Assembly (NCBI GenBank): GCA_024691065.1
Contig: JAILOA010000262.1
Coordinates: 1-5,141 of the forward strand
DNA length: 5,141 bases
DNA from: Lachnospiraceae bacterium
GTDB lineage: Bacteria; Bacillota; Clostridia; Lachnospirales; Lachnospiraceae
Direction of reading: 5' to 3'
The notes under the pieces are model-generated. The model searched no databases. It had not been told where the DNA came from and saw only the letters and a program-made list of their open reading frames with translations. Shown here piece after piece: positions 1 through 5,141 of this stretch. Both the position numbers and the translations under genes were made by a program. Within the stretch, counting starts at the first letter, position 1; every line of letters starts with the position of its first letter.

Positions 1-1949
1 GCCGCAACAATTACACAACTTGGTAACATTTTAAACTTGCCTTTAAATGCAGTAAGCATATAGCCTCTGAAGAAAAGTTCCTCGCAAACCGCCGGCAACA
101 ATGCGATTAATAACAGCCCGACAACAAACGGAACATCCTTAAGTATATTTACAATGGAAGTATTTGCGCTTTCTGTCTGAGAAGGGAAAATTTCATTTAA
201 TATATTACTGAATGCCATTCCTACTCCCCATGCACCCAGGAATAAAACCAGACCACCGATAAAATGCTTTATCTTCGGAAGTTTTAATCTAAATACTTTT
301 CTTAAATCACTTTTTATATAAATACCGGCAATCAACGGAATTACCAGAAGGAAAAACTGTGGGACAAGGACTCCCATTAAAATATTATTTGCGCTTGCAA
401 GTCCTCCCGGATAAACCATTCCGATAAGAACAAGCATAAAGACAAATACCGCTTCCTGAACACTTGGAAGACTTCCCTTTTTTATGTTCTTCCTTCTTTC
501 AAAGAATTTCAATGCACTGAATGACTCGCCGAAAAGTACCGTCTCACTGTCATAAATAACCGAAAGCACCCATACAGCTATGATTGCGTAAATTGTATTG
601 CTTAAAAGGACGATGCCTATCAACATGAAATCATATTTGAATACCAACAAAGCCTTCAAAAGGAGCACTACATTTACAACAGGTATAGCTGCCAGGCCGG
701 CACTAAGCTCTAAATTCGGAATGAAGCCTATGTATGCTGTTAGCATAACAACCAGCATGATTGGTGTGGTGTAGTTGTTAGCTTCCTTAAAACTCTTGGC
801 AAAAGCACAGATACACATAACCACCGCGCTCATAAGAAGCGCAAAGGCGCAAATGCAAAGCACCACAATCAAAAGTACCGGTATAAACGTCTTTATATTT
901 ATGCTTCCGACCGAATCCGAAAAAGACTTCATCGTCATATACAGATAAACCGCGATTCCGCCAATGGAAATCAGGTTTATAAATACTGATACAATGGCGA
1001 TTGTCGCAACCGAAAGGAACTTGCTCATAATAAGCTCTAAATTGCTTACAGGAAGGGTTAGCAGTGTTTCAAGTGTACCCCTCTCCTTTTCACCGGTTGT
1101 TGTATCGATGGCCGGGTACATGCATCCCATGAGAACACTTGTAATCAAAAGAAACGGTAAAATGGTACCAAGAATATTTCCCATTGAGCTCTCTGTCGAA
1201 GACTGGTCAAGCCTTTCGGAAACTACAGGATGAAGAACACTGTTCACATCAATTCCGAGGGCAGTTGCATTTTGCTCTGAAATATGTTCACCGTATGAAG
1301 CAAGTTCCTCATCAAGATAAGACGCTGCATTACCGGAATTAGTTACCGCCGAAAGATAGTAAATGTAGTAGAATTTCTGAGAATCTTTCTCCATGACAAC
1401 CACGTAGGCATCAAGCTTCTCGGCCTCAAGCGCCTCCCTTAATTCCTTCATATTCTTATATTTATCAACCTGGGTCAGATCATACTCCAACCCGTCATCA
1501 TCCCCGATGATCCAAGTATTTAAATCGGAGGCATCCTCACTTTCAGTGACCTTATATTCAGAAGAATATAATTTTTTCAGTGGGCTTTCATCTTTTGAAT
1601 TGTCGGTTGATTCGGAGGAATTATCAGCATCTGACGCGGTTTTCGTGTCTGCCGCGGTTTCCGTGTCTGCCGCGGTTTCCGTGTCCGCTGTGGTTCCCGA
1701 ATCTGCCGCGGTTTCCACTGCATCAGCTCCAAACTCAAAATCCACATCCTCATCAATACTTACAATCTGATACTTGTAATTGCTCTCAACCTGATTTTGA
1801 CTAATAAGTGCAATTACCTGAAAAATAATAATAAACAATAACGGATACAGTATGAGTGGCACAACAACCATAGTAAATATGGTCTTCTTGTCACGAAGCA
1901 CATCCATTATTTCTTTTTTGTATAATGCTTTTACAATCTTCTTGTTCAT
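1..1949 (-). CDS. NatB-like ABC-2 permease fused to a CPBP intramembrane protease (3' end missing)
   Basis: Reading the minus strand from ATG at 1949 gives 649 codons without a stop, running off the window at position 1. Residues about 23-50 form a membrane helix, 51-256 a large polar extracytoplasmic loop, and 259-281 the next helix. This is followed by the ABC-2/NatB hallmark TGEKERGTLETLL (285-297) and PVSNLE (300-305), then several more helices. After a basic linker near 475-490 a second hydrophobic block ends in CEELFFRG, with E623, E624 and R628 matching the EExxxR motif of CPBP (Abi/CAAX-like) membrane proteases. The later histidine motifs lie beyond the edge. The family exports ions or small molecules with a NatA-type ATPase; sodium is only the NatAB precedent and the substrate is unknown. 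The target of the protease domain is also unknown. The start is the only good one: AGGG sits eight bases upstream. The ATPase gene lies 315 bp upstream on the same strand. Confidence 0.92.
   Translation of the reverse strand, partial: MNKKIVKALYKKEIMDVLRDKKTIFTMVVVPLILYPLLFIIIFQVIALISQNQVESNYKYQIVSIDEDVDFEFGADAVETAADSGTTADTETAADTETAADTKTASDADNSSESTDNSKDESPLKKLYSSEYKVTESEDASDLNTWIIGDDDGLEYDLTQVDKYKNMKELREALEAEKLDAYVVVMEKDSQKFYYIYYLSAVTNSGNAASYLDEELASYGEHISEQNATALGIDVNSVLHPVVSERLDQSSTESSMGNILGTILPFLLITSVLMGCMYPAIDTTTGEKERGTLETLLTLPVSNLELIMSKFLSVATIAIVSVFINLISIGGIAVYLYMTMKSFSDSVGSINIKTFIPVLLIVVLCICAFALLMSAVVMCICAFAKSFKEANNYTTPIMLVVMLTAYIGFIPNLELSAGLAAIPVVNVVLLLKALLVFKYDFMLIGIVLLSNTIYAIIAVWVLSVIYDSETVLFGESFSALKFFERRKNIKKGSLPSVQEAVFVFMLVLIGMVYPGGLASANNILMGVLVPQFFLLVIPLIAGIYIKSDLRKVFRLKLPKIKHFIGGLVLFLGAWGVGMAFSNILNEIFPSQTESANTSIVNILKDVPFVVGLLLIALLPAVCEELFFRGYMLTAFKGKFKMLPSCVIVA
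1636..1725 (-). repeat. 18-bp tandem repeat inside the permease coding sequence (about 5 units)
   Basis: Five 18-bp units begin at 1636, 1654, 1672, 1690 and 1708 (plus-strand form gcggtttccgtgtctgcc). The second and third units are nearly identical; the outer ones have diverged. Because 18 is a multiple of three the reading frame is kept, giving a Thr/Ala/Asp/Glu-rich run of ETAADT-like hexapeptides at about residues 76-107 of the permease. This lies in the first exported loop, followed by a Ser/Asp-rich stretch. It is probably a flexible, acidic linker whose copy number can change by slippage without breaking the gene. Confidence 0.88.
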
Positions 1950-1970
1950 AATATAATCCCTATTTCTTAT

Positions 1971-1998
1971 ATTCTAATGTCTACTATTTATCCATCAA
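1971..1998 (-). promoter_or_regulatory. Weak candidate promoter for the permease gene
   Basis: On the minus strand TTGATG (1998-1993) and TAGAAT (1976-1971) are separated by 16 bases, a plausible but imperfect -35/-10 pair, placed about 20 bases upstream of the permease ATG. If real, it would let the permease be transcribed apart from the ATPase. Such matches are common by chance in AT-rich DNA. The -35 hexamer also falls in a short direct repeat (atccatcaac at 1990-1999 and 2001-2010). Confidence 0.25.
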
Positions 1999-2006
1999 CC
2001 ATCCAT

Positions 2007-2045
2007 CAACTAAAATTTTCAAAAAAATCGCCTTAATTTTAGTTG
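2007..2045 (-). repeat. 11-bp perfect inverted repeat in the permease leader
   Basis: The arms caactaaaatt (2007-2017) and aattttagttg (2035-2045) are exact reverse complements separated by 17 bases. In RNA this would be an 11-bp, mostly A-U stem with a loop containing a run of U. It lies between the 10-bp repeat array and the permease ribosome binding site. It does not look like a normal intrinsic terminator, because the stem is AT-rich and no U-run follows it. It could be a protein-binding site, an RNA stabiliser or a processing site. Confidence 0.5.
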
Positions 2046-2060
2046 TTAAAGGCTTGAATC

Positions 2061-2270
2061 AGGCTCAACCATACTCACTCGGGTTCAATCGGGCTCAACT
2101 GATTTCAACTGATCTCAACCGGGTTCAACTGATCTCAACTGATTTCAACTGATTTCAACCGCTCTCAACCGGGTTCAACTGATTTCAACTGATTTCAACT
2201 GGTTTTAACCGCTCTCAATCGGGCTCAACTGATCTCAACTGATCTCAACTGATTTCAACCTCTCTCACAC
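2061..2270 (-). repeat. 10-bp tandem repeat array filling the ATPase-permease gap (21 units)
   Basis: Twenty-one consecutive decamers follow each other without a phase break; the commonest plus-strand forms are gatttcaact, gatctcaact, gggttcaact and gctctcaacc. The unit at 2051 is a poor relative. The blocks at 2121-2170, 2171-2220 and 2221-2270 form a higher-order 50-bp repeat; by eye, block one differs from block two at 4 sites and from block three at 5. On the coding strand every unit carries TGA at its positions 4-6, except 2201-2210, which has TAA. All three frames are therefore closed about every 30 bases and the array cannot be translated through. The stop codon of the ATPase gene (2267-2265) is the stop triplet of the unit at 2261-2270. 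The period is close to one DNA helical turn. Function is unknown. Confidence 0.95.
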
Positions 2271-3041
2271 AGGCTCATCAAGCTTATCCCCGGACTCCTC
2301 TACAATCTTGAAAAATGCATCTCTAAGATTTGTGGTTCCGGTTTTCTCATCTAATTCCTTCGGAGTTCCCTCGGCTATTATTTTCCCATGATTTATCATA
2401 ACAATTCTGTCACAAAGGAATTCAGCTTCTTCCATGTAATGCGTCGAATACAAAACACATTTATTATTCTTTTTCTCTTCCTTCATAAATTCGATGATTG
2501 AACGGGAGCTTATTATATCAAGTCCCAAAGTCGGTTCATCAAATATATAAATATCCGGATTATGCAGCAGGCAACGAGCTATGCTGGTACGCTGCTTCTG
2601 ACCTGTGGAAAGCTTCTCGATTCTATTATCAATGAATTCTGACATTTCCATTATTTCTTCTATTTTGGAAATTCTGTCAGCACCCTCCTCTTTTTCATAT
2701 CCATAAAGCTCGGCATATATGGACAACATCTCACGAACCGTGAAACGTGTATATAATCTGGTATTCTCAGACAAATATCCAATATGGGCTTTCTTCTCAT
2801 TCTTATCGGTTATGGTTTTTCCATCCGCTGATTTTATAATAATCTCACCATTATTCGGTTGCATCAGACCACCCAGAATCCTTAGAAGTGTGGTCTTGCC
2901 GGCGCCATTCGGTCCGAGTATTCCAACTATTTCGCCACTACCGGCCGTAAAACTAACATCATCGACTGCATTAAACTCTTCTTTTTTTCCTTTTTTCTCT
3001 TGCCTTATAAAGCTTTTCGTAATATTTTTAACCTCTATCAA
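2265..3041 (-). CDS. NatA-like ABC transporter ATP-binding protein
   Basis: This complete 258-residue nucleotide-binding subunit has every core ABC motif: Walker A GPNGAGKT (43-50), a Q-loop region GYLSENTRLY (88-97) with Glu92 where many ABC proteins have Gln, signature LSTGQ (144-148), Walker B IYIFDEP (164-170, with D168 and E169), D-loop GLD (173-175) and switch His201. The Q-loop variant and overall layout fit the NatA/CcmA-like group that pairs with ABC-2 permeases. It should hydrolyse ATP on the cytoplasmic face and drive the permease encoded downstream. The start is TTG at 3041: the first residues MIEVKNITKSF match the usual beginning of this family, an in-frame TGA lies upstream, and GGAG sits eight bases before it. 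The coding sequence ends inside the 10-bp repeat array. The exported substrate cannot be told from sequence. Confidence 0.95.
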   Translation of the reverse strand: MIEVKNITKSFIRQEKKGKKEEFNAVDDVSFTAGSGEIVGILGPNGAGKTTLLRILGGLMQPNNGEIIIKSADGKTITDKNEKKAHIGYLSENTRLYTRFTVREMLSIYAELYGYEKEEGADRISKIEEIMEMSEFIDNRIEKLSTGQKQRTSIARCLLHNPDIYIFDEPTLGLDIISSRSIIEFMKEEKKNNKCVLYSTHYMEEAEFLCDRIVMINHGKIIAEGTPKELDEKTGTTNLRDAFFKIVEESGDKLDEPV

Positions 3042-3060
3042 AGCATTTTCTCCAATTCAT
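3038..3060 (-). promoter_or_regulatory. Ribosome binding site and TTG start of the ATPase gene, with overlapping ATG mini-ORF
   Basis: On the minus strand GGAG (3053-3050) is followed eight bases later by TTG (3041-3039), the only in-frame start after an upstream TGA. An ATG at 3046-3044 is out of frame and encodes only Met-Leu before TGA (3040-3038). That TGA overlaps the TTG start as TTGA. Another ATG at 3060-3058 opens a ten-codon frame that also crosses the start. The TTG is well supported by the family N-terminus; a regulatory role for the overlapping frames is only a possibility. Confidence 0.7.
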
Positions 3061-3062
3061 AA

Positions 3063-3097
3063 AATATAATCTATCACATCTGATGGTCACAATACAA
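3063..3097 (-). promoter_or_regulatory. Candidate promoters for the ABC exporter genes
   Basis: Two overlapping minus-strand pairs are visible: TTGTGA (3092-3087) with TATATT (3068-3063), and TTGTAT (3097-3092) with TAGATT (3073-3068). Both have 18-base spacers. Either would start transcription just upstream of the ATPase ribosome binding site and leave a very short leader. They lie downstream of the ackA terminator, as expected for an independent unit. The region is AT-rich, so false matches are likely. Confidence 0.35.
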
Positions 3098-3113
3098 AGC
3101 TAATCTATCCTGC

Positions 3114-3141
3114 GTAAAACTCTCGGAATTGAACTTATCAA
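3114..3141 (-). repeat. 28-bp direct repeat, copy proximal to the ATPase gene
   Basis: This copy matches 3238-3265 at 26 of 28 positions and in the same orientation, 124 bp apart. On the coding strand it begins TTGATAAGTTCAATTCC and ends GAGTTTTAC. Weaker relatives of the taaaactc part occur between the copies, at about 3149 and 3183. It sits 73-100 bp upstream of the ATPase start, a position suited to an operator or activator site, although no known regulator motif is recognised. Confidence 0.7.
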
Positions 3142-3237
3142 TCACATATAAAACTCTCTATGCAATACTAATTTATCGTGTGTAAAATTTCTAAACTATA
3201 TTTTCATATATAAAATCACAATACTACATCAATACAA

Positions 3238-3265
3238 GTAAAACTCCCGAAATTGAACTTATCAA
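3238..3265 (-). repeat. 28-bp direct repeat, copy distal to the ATPase gene
   Basis: This is the second copy of the repeat at 3114-3141; it differs only at two positions in the ctcccgaaa segment. It lies immediately downstream of the ackA terminator, so the pair brackets most of the AT-rich region upstream of the exporter. The two copies may come from a duplication of a promoter-operator segment. Confidence 0.7.
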
Positions 3266-3272
3266 GTAAATT

Positions 3273-3300
3273 AAAAAGGGTGGACAAGGTGCCCACCCCC
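3273..3300 (-). terminator. Intrinsic terminator after ackA, possibly bidirectional
   Basis: On the minus strand GGGTGG (3298-3293) pairs with CCACCC (3283-3278) around a nine-base loop, followed directly by TTTTT (3277-3273) and more T/A. Two further inner pairs are possible after a mismatch. On the plus strand the same stem is followed by tatatttttt (3301-3310), so it may also stop transcription from the other side. It lies about 150 bp after the ackA stop codon and marks the boundary between the acetate genes and the ABC exporter. Confidence 0.85.
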
Positions 3301-3450
3301 TATATTTTTTACATTTGTATCATAGTATCCGGCTTTGTGCTTAAAAATGATTTTCACGTGGTTGAACCATTTGTAAAGCCTCTCACAACTAAAATCATGA
3401 GTGTGCAACATCTTTTTATCAACCATATCTTTCAAGCACGAAACACTTAA
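3301..3450 (-). other. Long 3' untranslated region of ackA
   Basis: These 150 bases between the ackA stop and its terminator hold no credible gene. Two short complementary pairs are visible: ggcttt (3331-3336) with aaagcc (3375-3380), and atgatttt (3347-3354) with aaaatcat (3391-3398). They interleave, so both together would form a pseudoknot. A CACGTG palindrome lies at 3355-3360. The pairs are short enough to be chance in AT-rich sequence, so no RNA class is assigned. Confidence 0.3.
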
Positions 3451-4644
3451 TTATTTGTTAGCTACCAATGAAGCAGTTTCTCTTGAAATCATAAGCTCTT
3501 CATCTGTAGGAACTACCCATACAGGAATCTTTGAATCCTCTGCTGAAAGGAGAAGCTCTTCTTCCATAATCTGGTTAGCTTCCTCATTAATCTTGATTCC
3601 TAATGCTGCGAAGCTTTCCATAATTCTCTTACGAAGACGAATATTTCCTTCACCTGCACCACCGCAGAAAGCGATAGCATCAACACCGCCGAGTGCCATG
3701 TAATAAGCACCAACATATTTAGCGATTCTGTAAACAAGAACCTGAAGTGCATTCTCTGCATCCTGGTTGCCCTGCTCTGAAGCATCCAATAAATCACGAT
3801 AATCATTTGAATAATCTGAAAGTCCCTTAACACCTGAATCTGTGTTGAGAAGCATGTTGACTTCGCTGACTGTCATATTTTCCTTCTTGCAAAGGAATTC
3901 GATAATACCGGGATCGATATCACCTGAACGGGTACCCATTACAAGACCTTCAACAGGAGTCATACCCATTGTTGTATCAATAGACTTACCATCCTTAACA
4001 GCTGTGATGCTGGCACCACTACCGATATGGCAAACAATCAACTTGGAATTGTTGATATCAAGTCCTGCAAGCTTTGCAAGTCTTGGTGCAACGAAACGAA
4101 CGCTGGTTCCGTGGAAACCATAACGTCTTACGCCATATTCCTTATAATACTTAAGCGGAATAGCATATAAATAAGCACGTGGTGGCATTGTCTGATGGAA
4201 TGCAGTATCAAAAACGGCAACACTAGGAATATTTGGCATAACTTCCTGACATGCAAGAATTCCGCGTAAGTGGATTGGGTTGTGGATAGGAGCGAGATCA
4301 GCACATTCATCAATTGCTTTAATAACCTCATCTGTAACGATGGTTGGTTCTGTGAACTTCTCTCCACCGTGTCCTACTCTATGACCTACTGCATCAATTT
4401 CATCGAGTGACTTAATTACGGCATACTCGCCATTGCATAATGCATCGAGAACTGCTCTGAATGCTTCTGTATGATTAGGCATTGGCATCTCCCACTCAGT
4501 ACGCTCTCCCGGTGCCTTTCTGATAAATGTACCGTCAAGTCCGATTCTGTCTGCCTGTCCTGCAGCAAGAACTGACTCTGTTTCCATATCGAAAAGCTTA
4601 TACTTAAGAGATGAGCTTCCGCAATTGATTACTAAGACTTTCAT
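3451..4644 (-). CDS. ackA: Acetate kinase
   Basis: This complete 397-residue protein, normal length for the family, interconverts acetyl phosphate plus ADP with acetate plus ATP in the cytoplasm. It is the ATP-yielding second step of the Pta-AckA route. The N-terminal acetokinase signature INCGSSSLK is at 6-14 (N7), the second signature RRYGFHGTS at 173-181 (H178). Other residues matching the catalytic set known from the Methanosarcina enzyme are R89, D146, R239 in GTRSGDIDPG, and E382/E383 near the C-terminus. The usual GxGEN nucleotide-site motif reads GAGEGN (329-334), with Gly333 where Asn is common. The start follows a strong GGAGGA site six bases upstream. The gene lies 154 bp after pta on the same strand, so co-transcription is likely. 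Confidence 0.98.
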   Translation of the reverse strand: MKVLVINCGSSSLKYKLFDMETESVLAAGQADRIGLDGTFIRKAPGERTEWEMPMPNHTEAFRAVLDALCNGEYAVIKSLDEIDAVGHRVGHGGEKFTEPTIVTDEVIKAIDECADLAPIHNPIHLRGILACQEVMPNIPSVAVFDTAFHQTMPPRAYLYAIPLKYYKEYGVRRYGFHGTSVRFVAPRLAKLAGLDINNSKLIVCHIGSGASITAVKDGKSIDTTMGMTPVEGLVMGTRSGDIDPGIIEFLCKKENMTVSEVNMLLNTDSGVKGLSDYSNDYRDLLDASEQGNQDAENALQVLVYRIAKYVGAYYMALGGVDAIAFCGGAGEGNIRLRKRIMESFAALGIKINEEANQIMEEELLLSAEDSKIPVWVVPTDEELMISRETASLVANK

Positions 4645-4650
4645 TTTAAA

Positions 4651-4656
4651 TCCTCC
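4651..4656 (-). promoter_or_regulatory. Strong ribosome binding site of ackA
   Basis: GGAGGA on the minus strand lies six bases before the ATG at 4644-4642. It is the strongest Shine-Dalgarno match in the window, consistent with high expression of acetate kinase, and it fixes the start. Confidence 0.9.
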
Positions 4657-4690
4657 AAATGTTTGTTTTATTTTAATTTTTAAATGTATC

Positions 4691-4712
4691 CCACAGGATT
4701 AAAATCCCGCGG
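4691..4712 (-). promoter_or_regulatory. Hairpin in the pta-ackA spacer
   Basis: On the minus strand the 22 bases from 4712 to 4691 fold on themselves: CCGCGGGATT pairs with AATCCTGTGG around a two-base turn (in practice nine pairs and a TTTA loop), including two G-U pairs. The sequence that follows is A-rich rather than U-rich, so it is not a standard terminator. It lies about 35 bases upstream of the ackA ribosome binding site and could stabilise a processed ackA mRNA or bind a regulator. Confidence 0.55.
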
Positions 4713-4722
4713 TATGTATATA

Positions 4723-4739
4723 AACCGGATGAACCGGTT
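4723..4739 (-). promoter_or_regulatory. Second hairpin in the pta-ackA spacer
   Basis: aaccgg (4723-4728) and ccggtt (4734-4739) are exact complements around a five-base loop. On the minus strand the stem is followed by TTATATAC, so it could act as a weak attenuator between pta and ackA. The repeated ACCGG half-sites could alternatively be a protein operator. Confidence 0.4.
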
Positions 4740-4798
4740 ATTAACTGTTTTGGGCCGGGTAAAACCTTTATGCATCATTTCCATAAAAATGTATCGCC

Positions 4799-5141
4799 CT
4801 ATGCAAGGCTTGCTGTGATTATAGCCATCGAGTAAACCTCGGATGCCGTACATCCCCTGGACAAATCATTGATAGGTGAGTTAAGACCAAGTAAGATAGG
4901 GCCATAAGCCTCAAAGTTACCCATTCTCTGTGCTATCTTGTATCCCAGATTTCCTGAGTTGATATCAGGGAATATAAATGTATTCGCATGTCCCGCTACT
5001 GATGAAGTAGGGAACTTTTTCGCAGCAACCTTAGGAGAAACAGCAGCATCAAACTGCATTTCACCGTCAATAGGAACCTCAGGGTTTCTGATTTTAGTCT
5101 TTCTCGCTGCATTTCTCATTCTGTCAACATCCTCGCCCTTT
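4799..5141 (-). CDS. pta: Phosphate acetyltransferase, C-terminal fragment (5' end missing)
   Basis: The reading frame is open at the right edge and gives the last 113 residues, beginning KGEDVDRMRN and ending with TAG at 4801-4799. The Met at 5119 is internal, because the frame continues upstream without a stop. The fragment carries the conserved end of the phosphotransacetylase family: SSVAGHANTFIFPDINSGN, YKIAQR, then GPILLGLNSPINDLSRG and a final SEVYSMAIITA. The enzyme moves acetyl from acetyl-CoA to phosphate, giving the acetyl phosphate used by the acetate kinase encoded next. About two thirds of the usual protein lies outside the window. Confidence 0.96.
   Translation of the reverse strand, partial: KGEDVDRMRNAARKTKIRNPEVPIDGEMQFDAAVSPKVAAKKFPTSSVAGHANTFIFPDINSGNLGYKIAQRMGNFEAYGPILLGLNSPINDLSRGCTASEVYSMAIITASLA

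Noticed and set aside
964..1233. Plus-strand open frame of 89 codons
   Set aside because: It lies wholly inside the permease gene on the opposite strand and has no recognisable protein features.
1507..1804. Plus-strand open frames with Val/Ser/Ala or Phe/Pro/Arg repeats
   Set aside because: Their repetitive look is only the complement of the 18-bp repeat in the permease gene; that gene has clear domains, these do not.
2051..2270. CRISPR array, or iterons of a replication origin
   Set aside because: The units are 10 bp with no spacers between them, so this is not CRISPR. No replication initiator gene or other origin feature is present, and the neighbours are ordinary chromosomal genes.
2719..3069. 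Plus-strand open frame of 116 codons
   Set aside because: It is antisense to the ATPase gene and arises from its Walker A region; no independent support.
3253..3703. Plus-strand open frames across the ackA end and terminator
   Set aside because: One crosses a clear intrinsic terminator and the other is antisense to ackA; neither resembles a protein.
4128..4367. Minus-strand open frame in another frame of ackA
   Set aside because: It overlaps a full-length, well conserved acetate kinase on the same strand, so it is a frame shadow.
4691..4712. Intrinsic terminator between pta and ackA
   Set aside because: The hairpin is strong, but an A-rich rather than U-rich sequence follows it on the coding strand, so termination there is unlikely.
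4799..5119. A short complete gene starting at the ATG at 5119
   Set aside because: The frame stays open upstream to the window edge and the residues match the C-terminus of phosphotransacetylase, so this ATG is internal.

Overview
The window looks like chromosomal DNA from a moderately AT-rich Firmicute, most plausibly a Clostridia/Lachnospiraceae-type anaerobe. The evidence is a pta-ackA acetate pair, strong GGAGG-type ribosome binding sites, AT-rich spacers, and an ABC-2 permease fused to a CPBP protease, an architecture common in that group. The assignment is an inference from gene content and style, not from a database match.

All four genes lie on the minus strand and read right to left. 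From 5141 down to 4799 is the C-terminal end of phosphotransacetylase (pta), cut by the window edge. A 154-bp spacer with two hairpins leads to a complete acetate kinase gene (ackA, 4644-3451). Pta and AckA together convert acetyl-CoA to acetate and ATP. A 3' untranslated stretch of about 150 bp ends in a GC-rich intrinsic terminator (3273-3300), which separates the acetate genes from the next unit.

Downstream is a two-gene ABC exporter unit. An AT-rich region of about 230 bp carries a 28-bp direct repeat (26/28 identical copies) and possible promoters. It precedes a NatA-like ATPase gene (3041-2265) that starts at TTG. Its partner is a NatB-like ABC-2 permease continuing into a CPBP intramembrane protease domain (1949 to beyond position 1). 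The permease gene is intact across the window and runs off the left edge just after the EExxxR protease motif. Its exported loop contains an 18-bp coding tandem repeat.

The most unusual element is the 315-bp gap between ATPase and permease. It holds 21 consecutive imperfect 10-bp units (2061-2270), the last 150 bp also showing a 50-bp higher-order period. Every unit has a stop triplet (TGA in 20, TAA in one) at the same phase on the coding strand, and the ATPase gene's own stop codon is one of them. An 11-bp inverted repeat lies between this array and the permease start. No RNA genes, insertion sequences or CRISPR arrays are visible.
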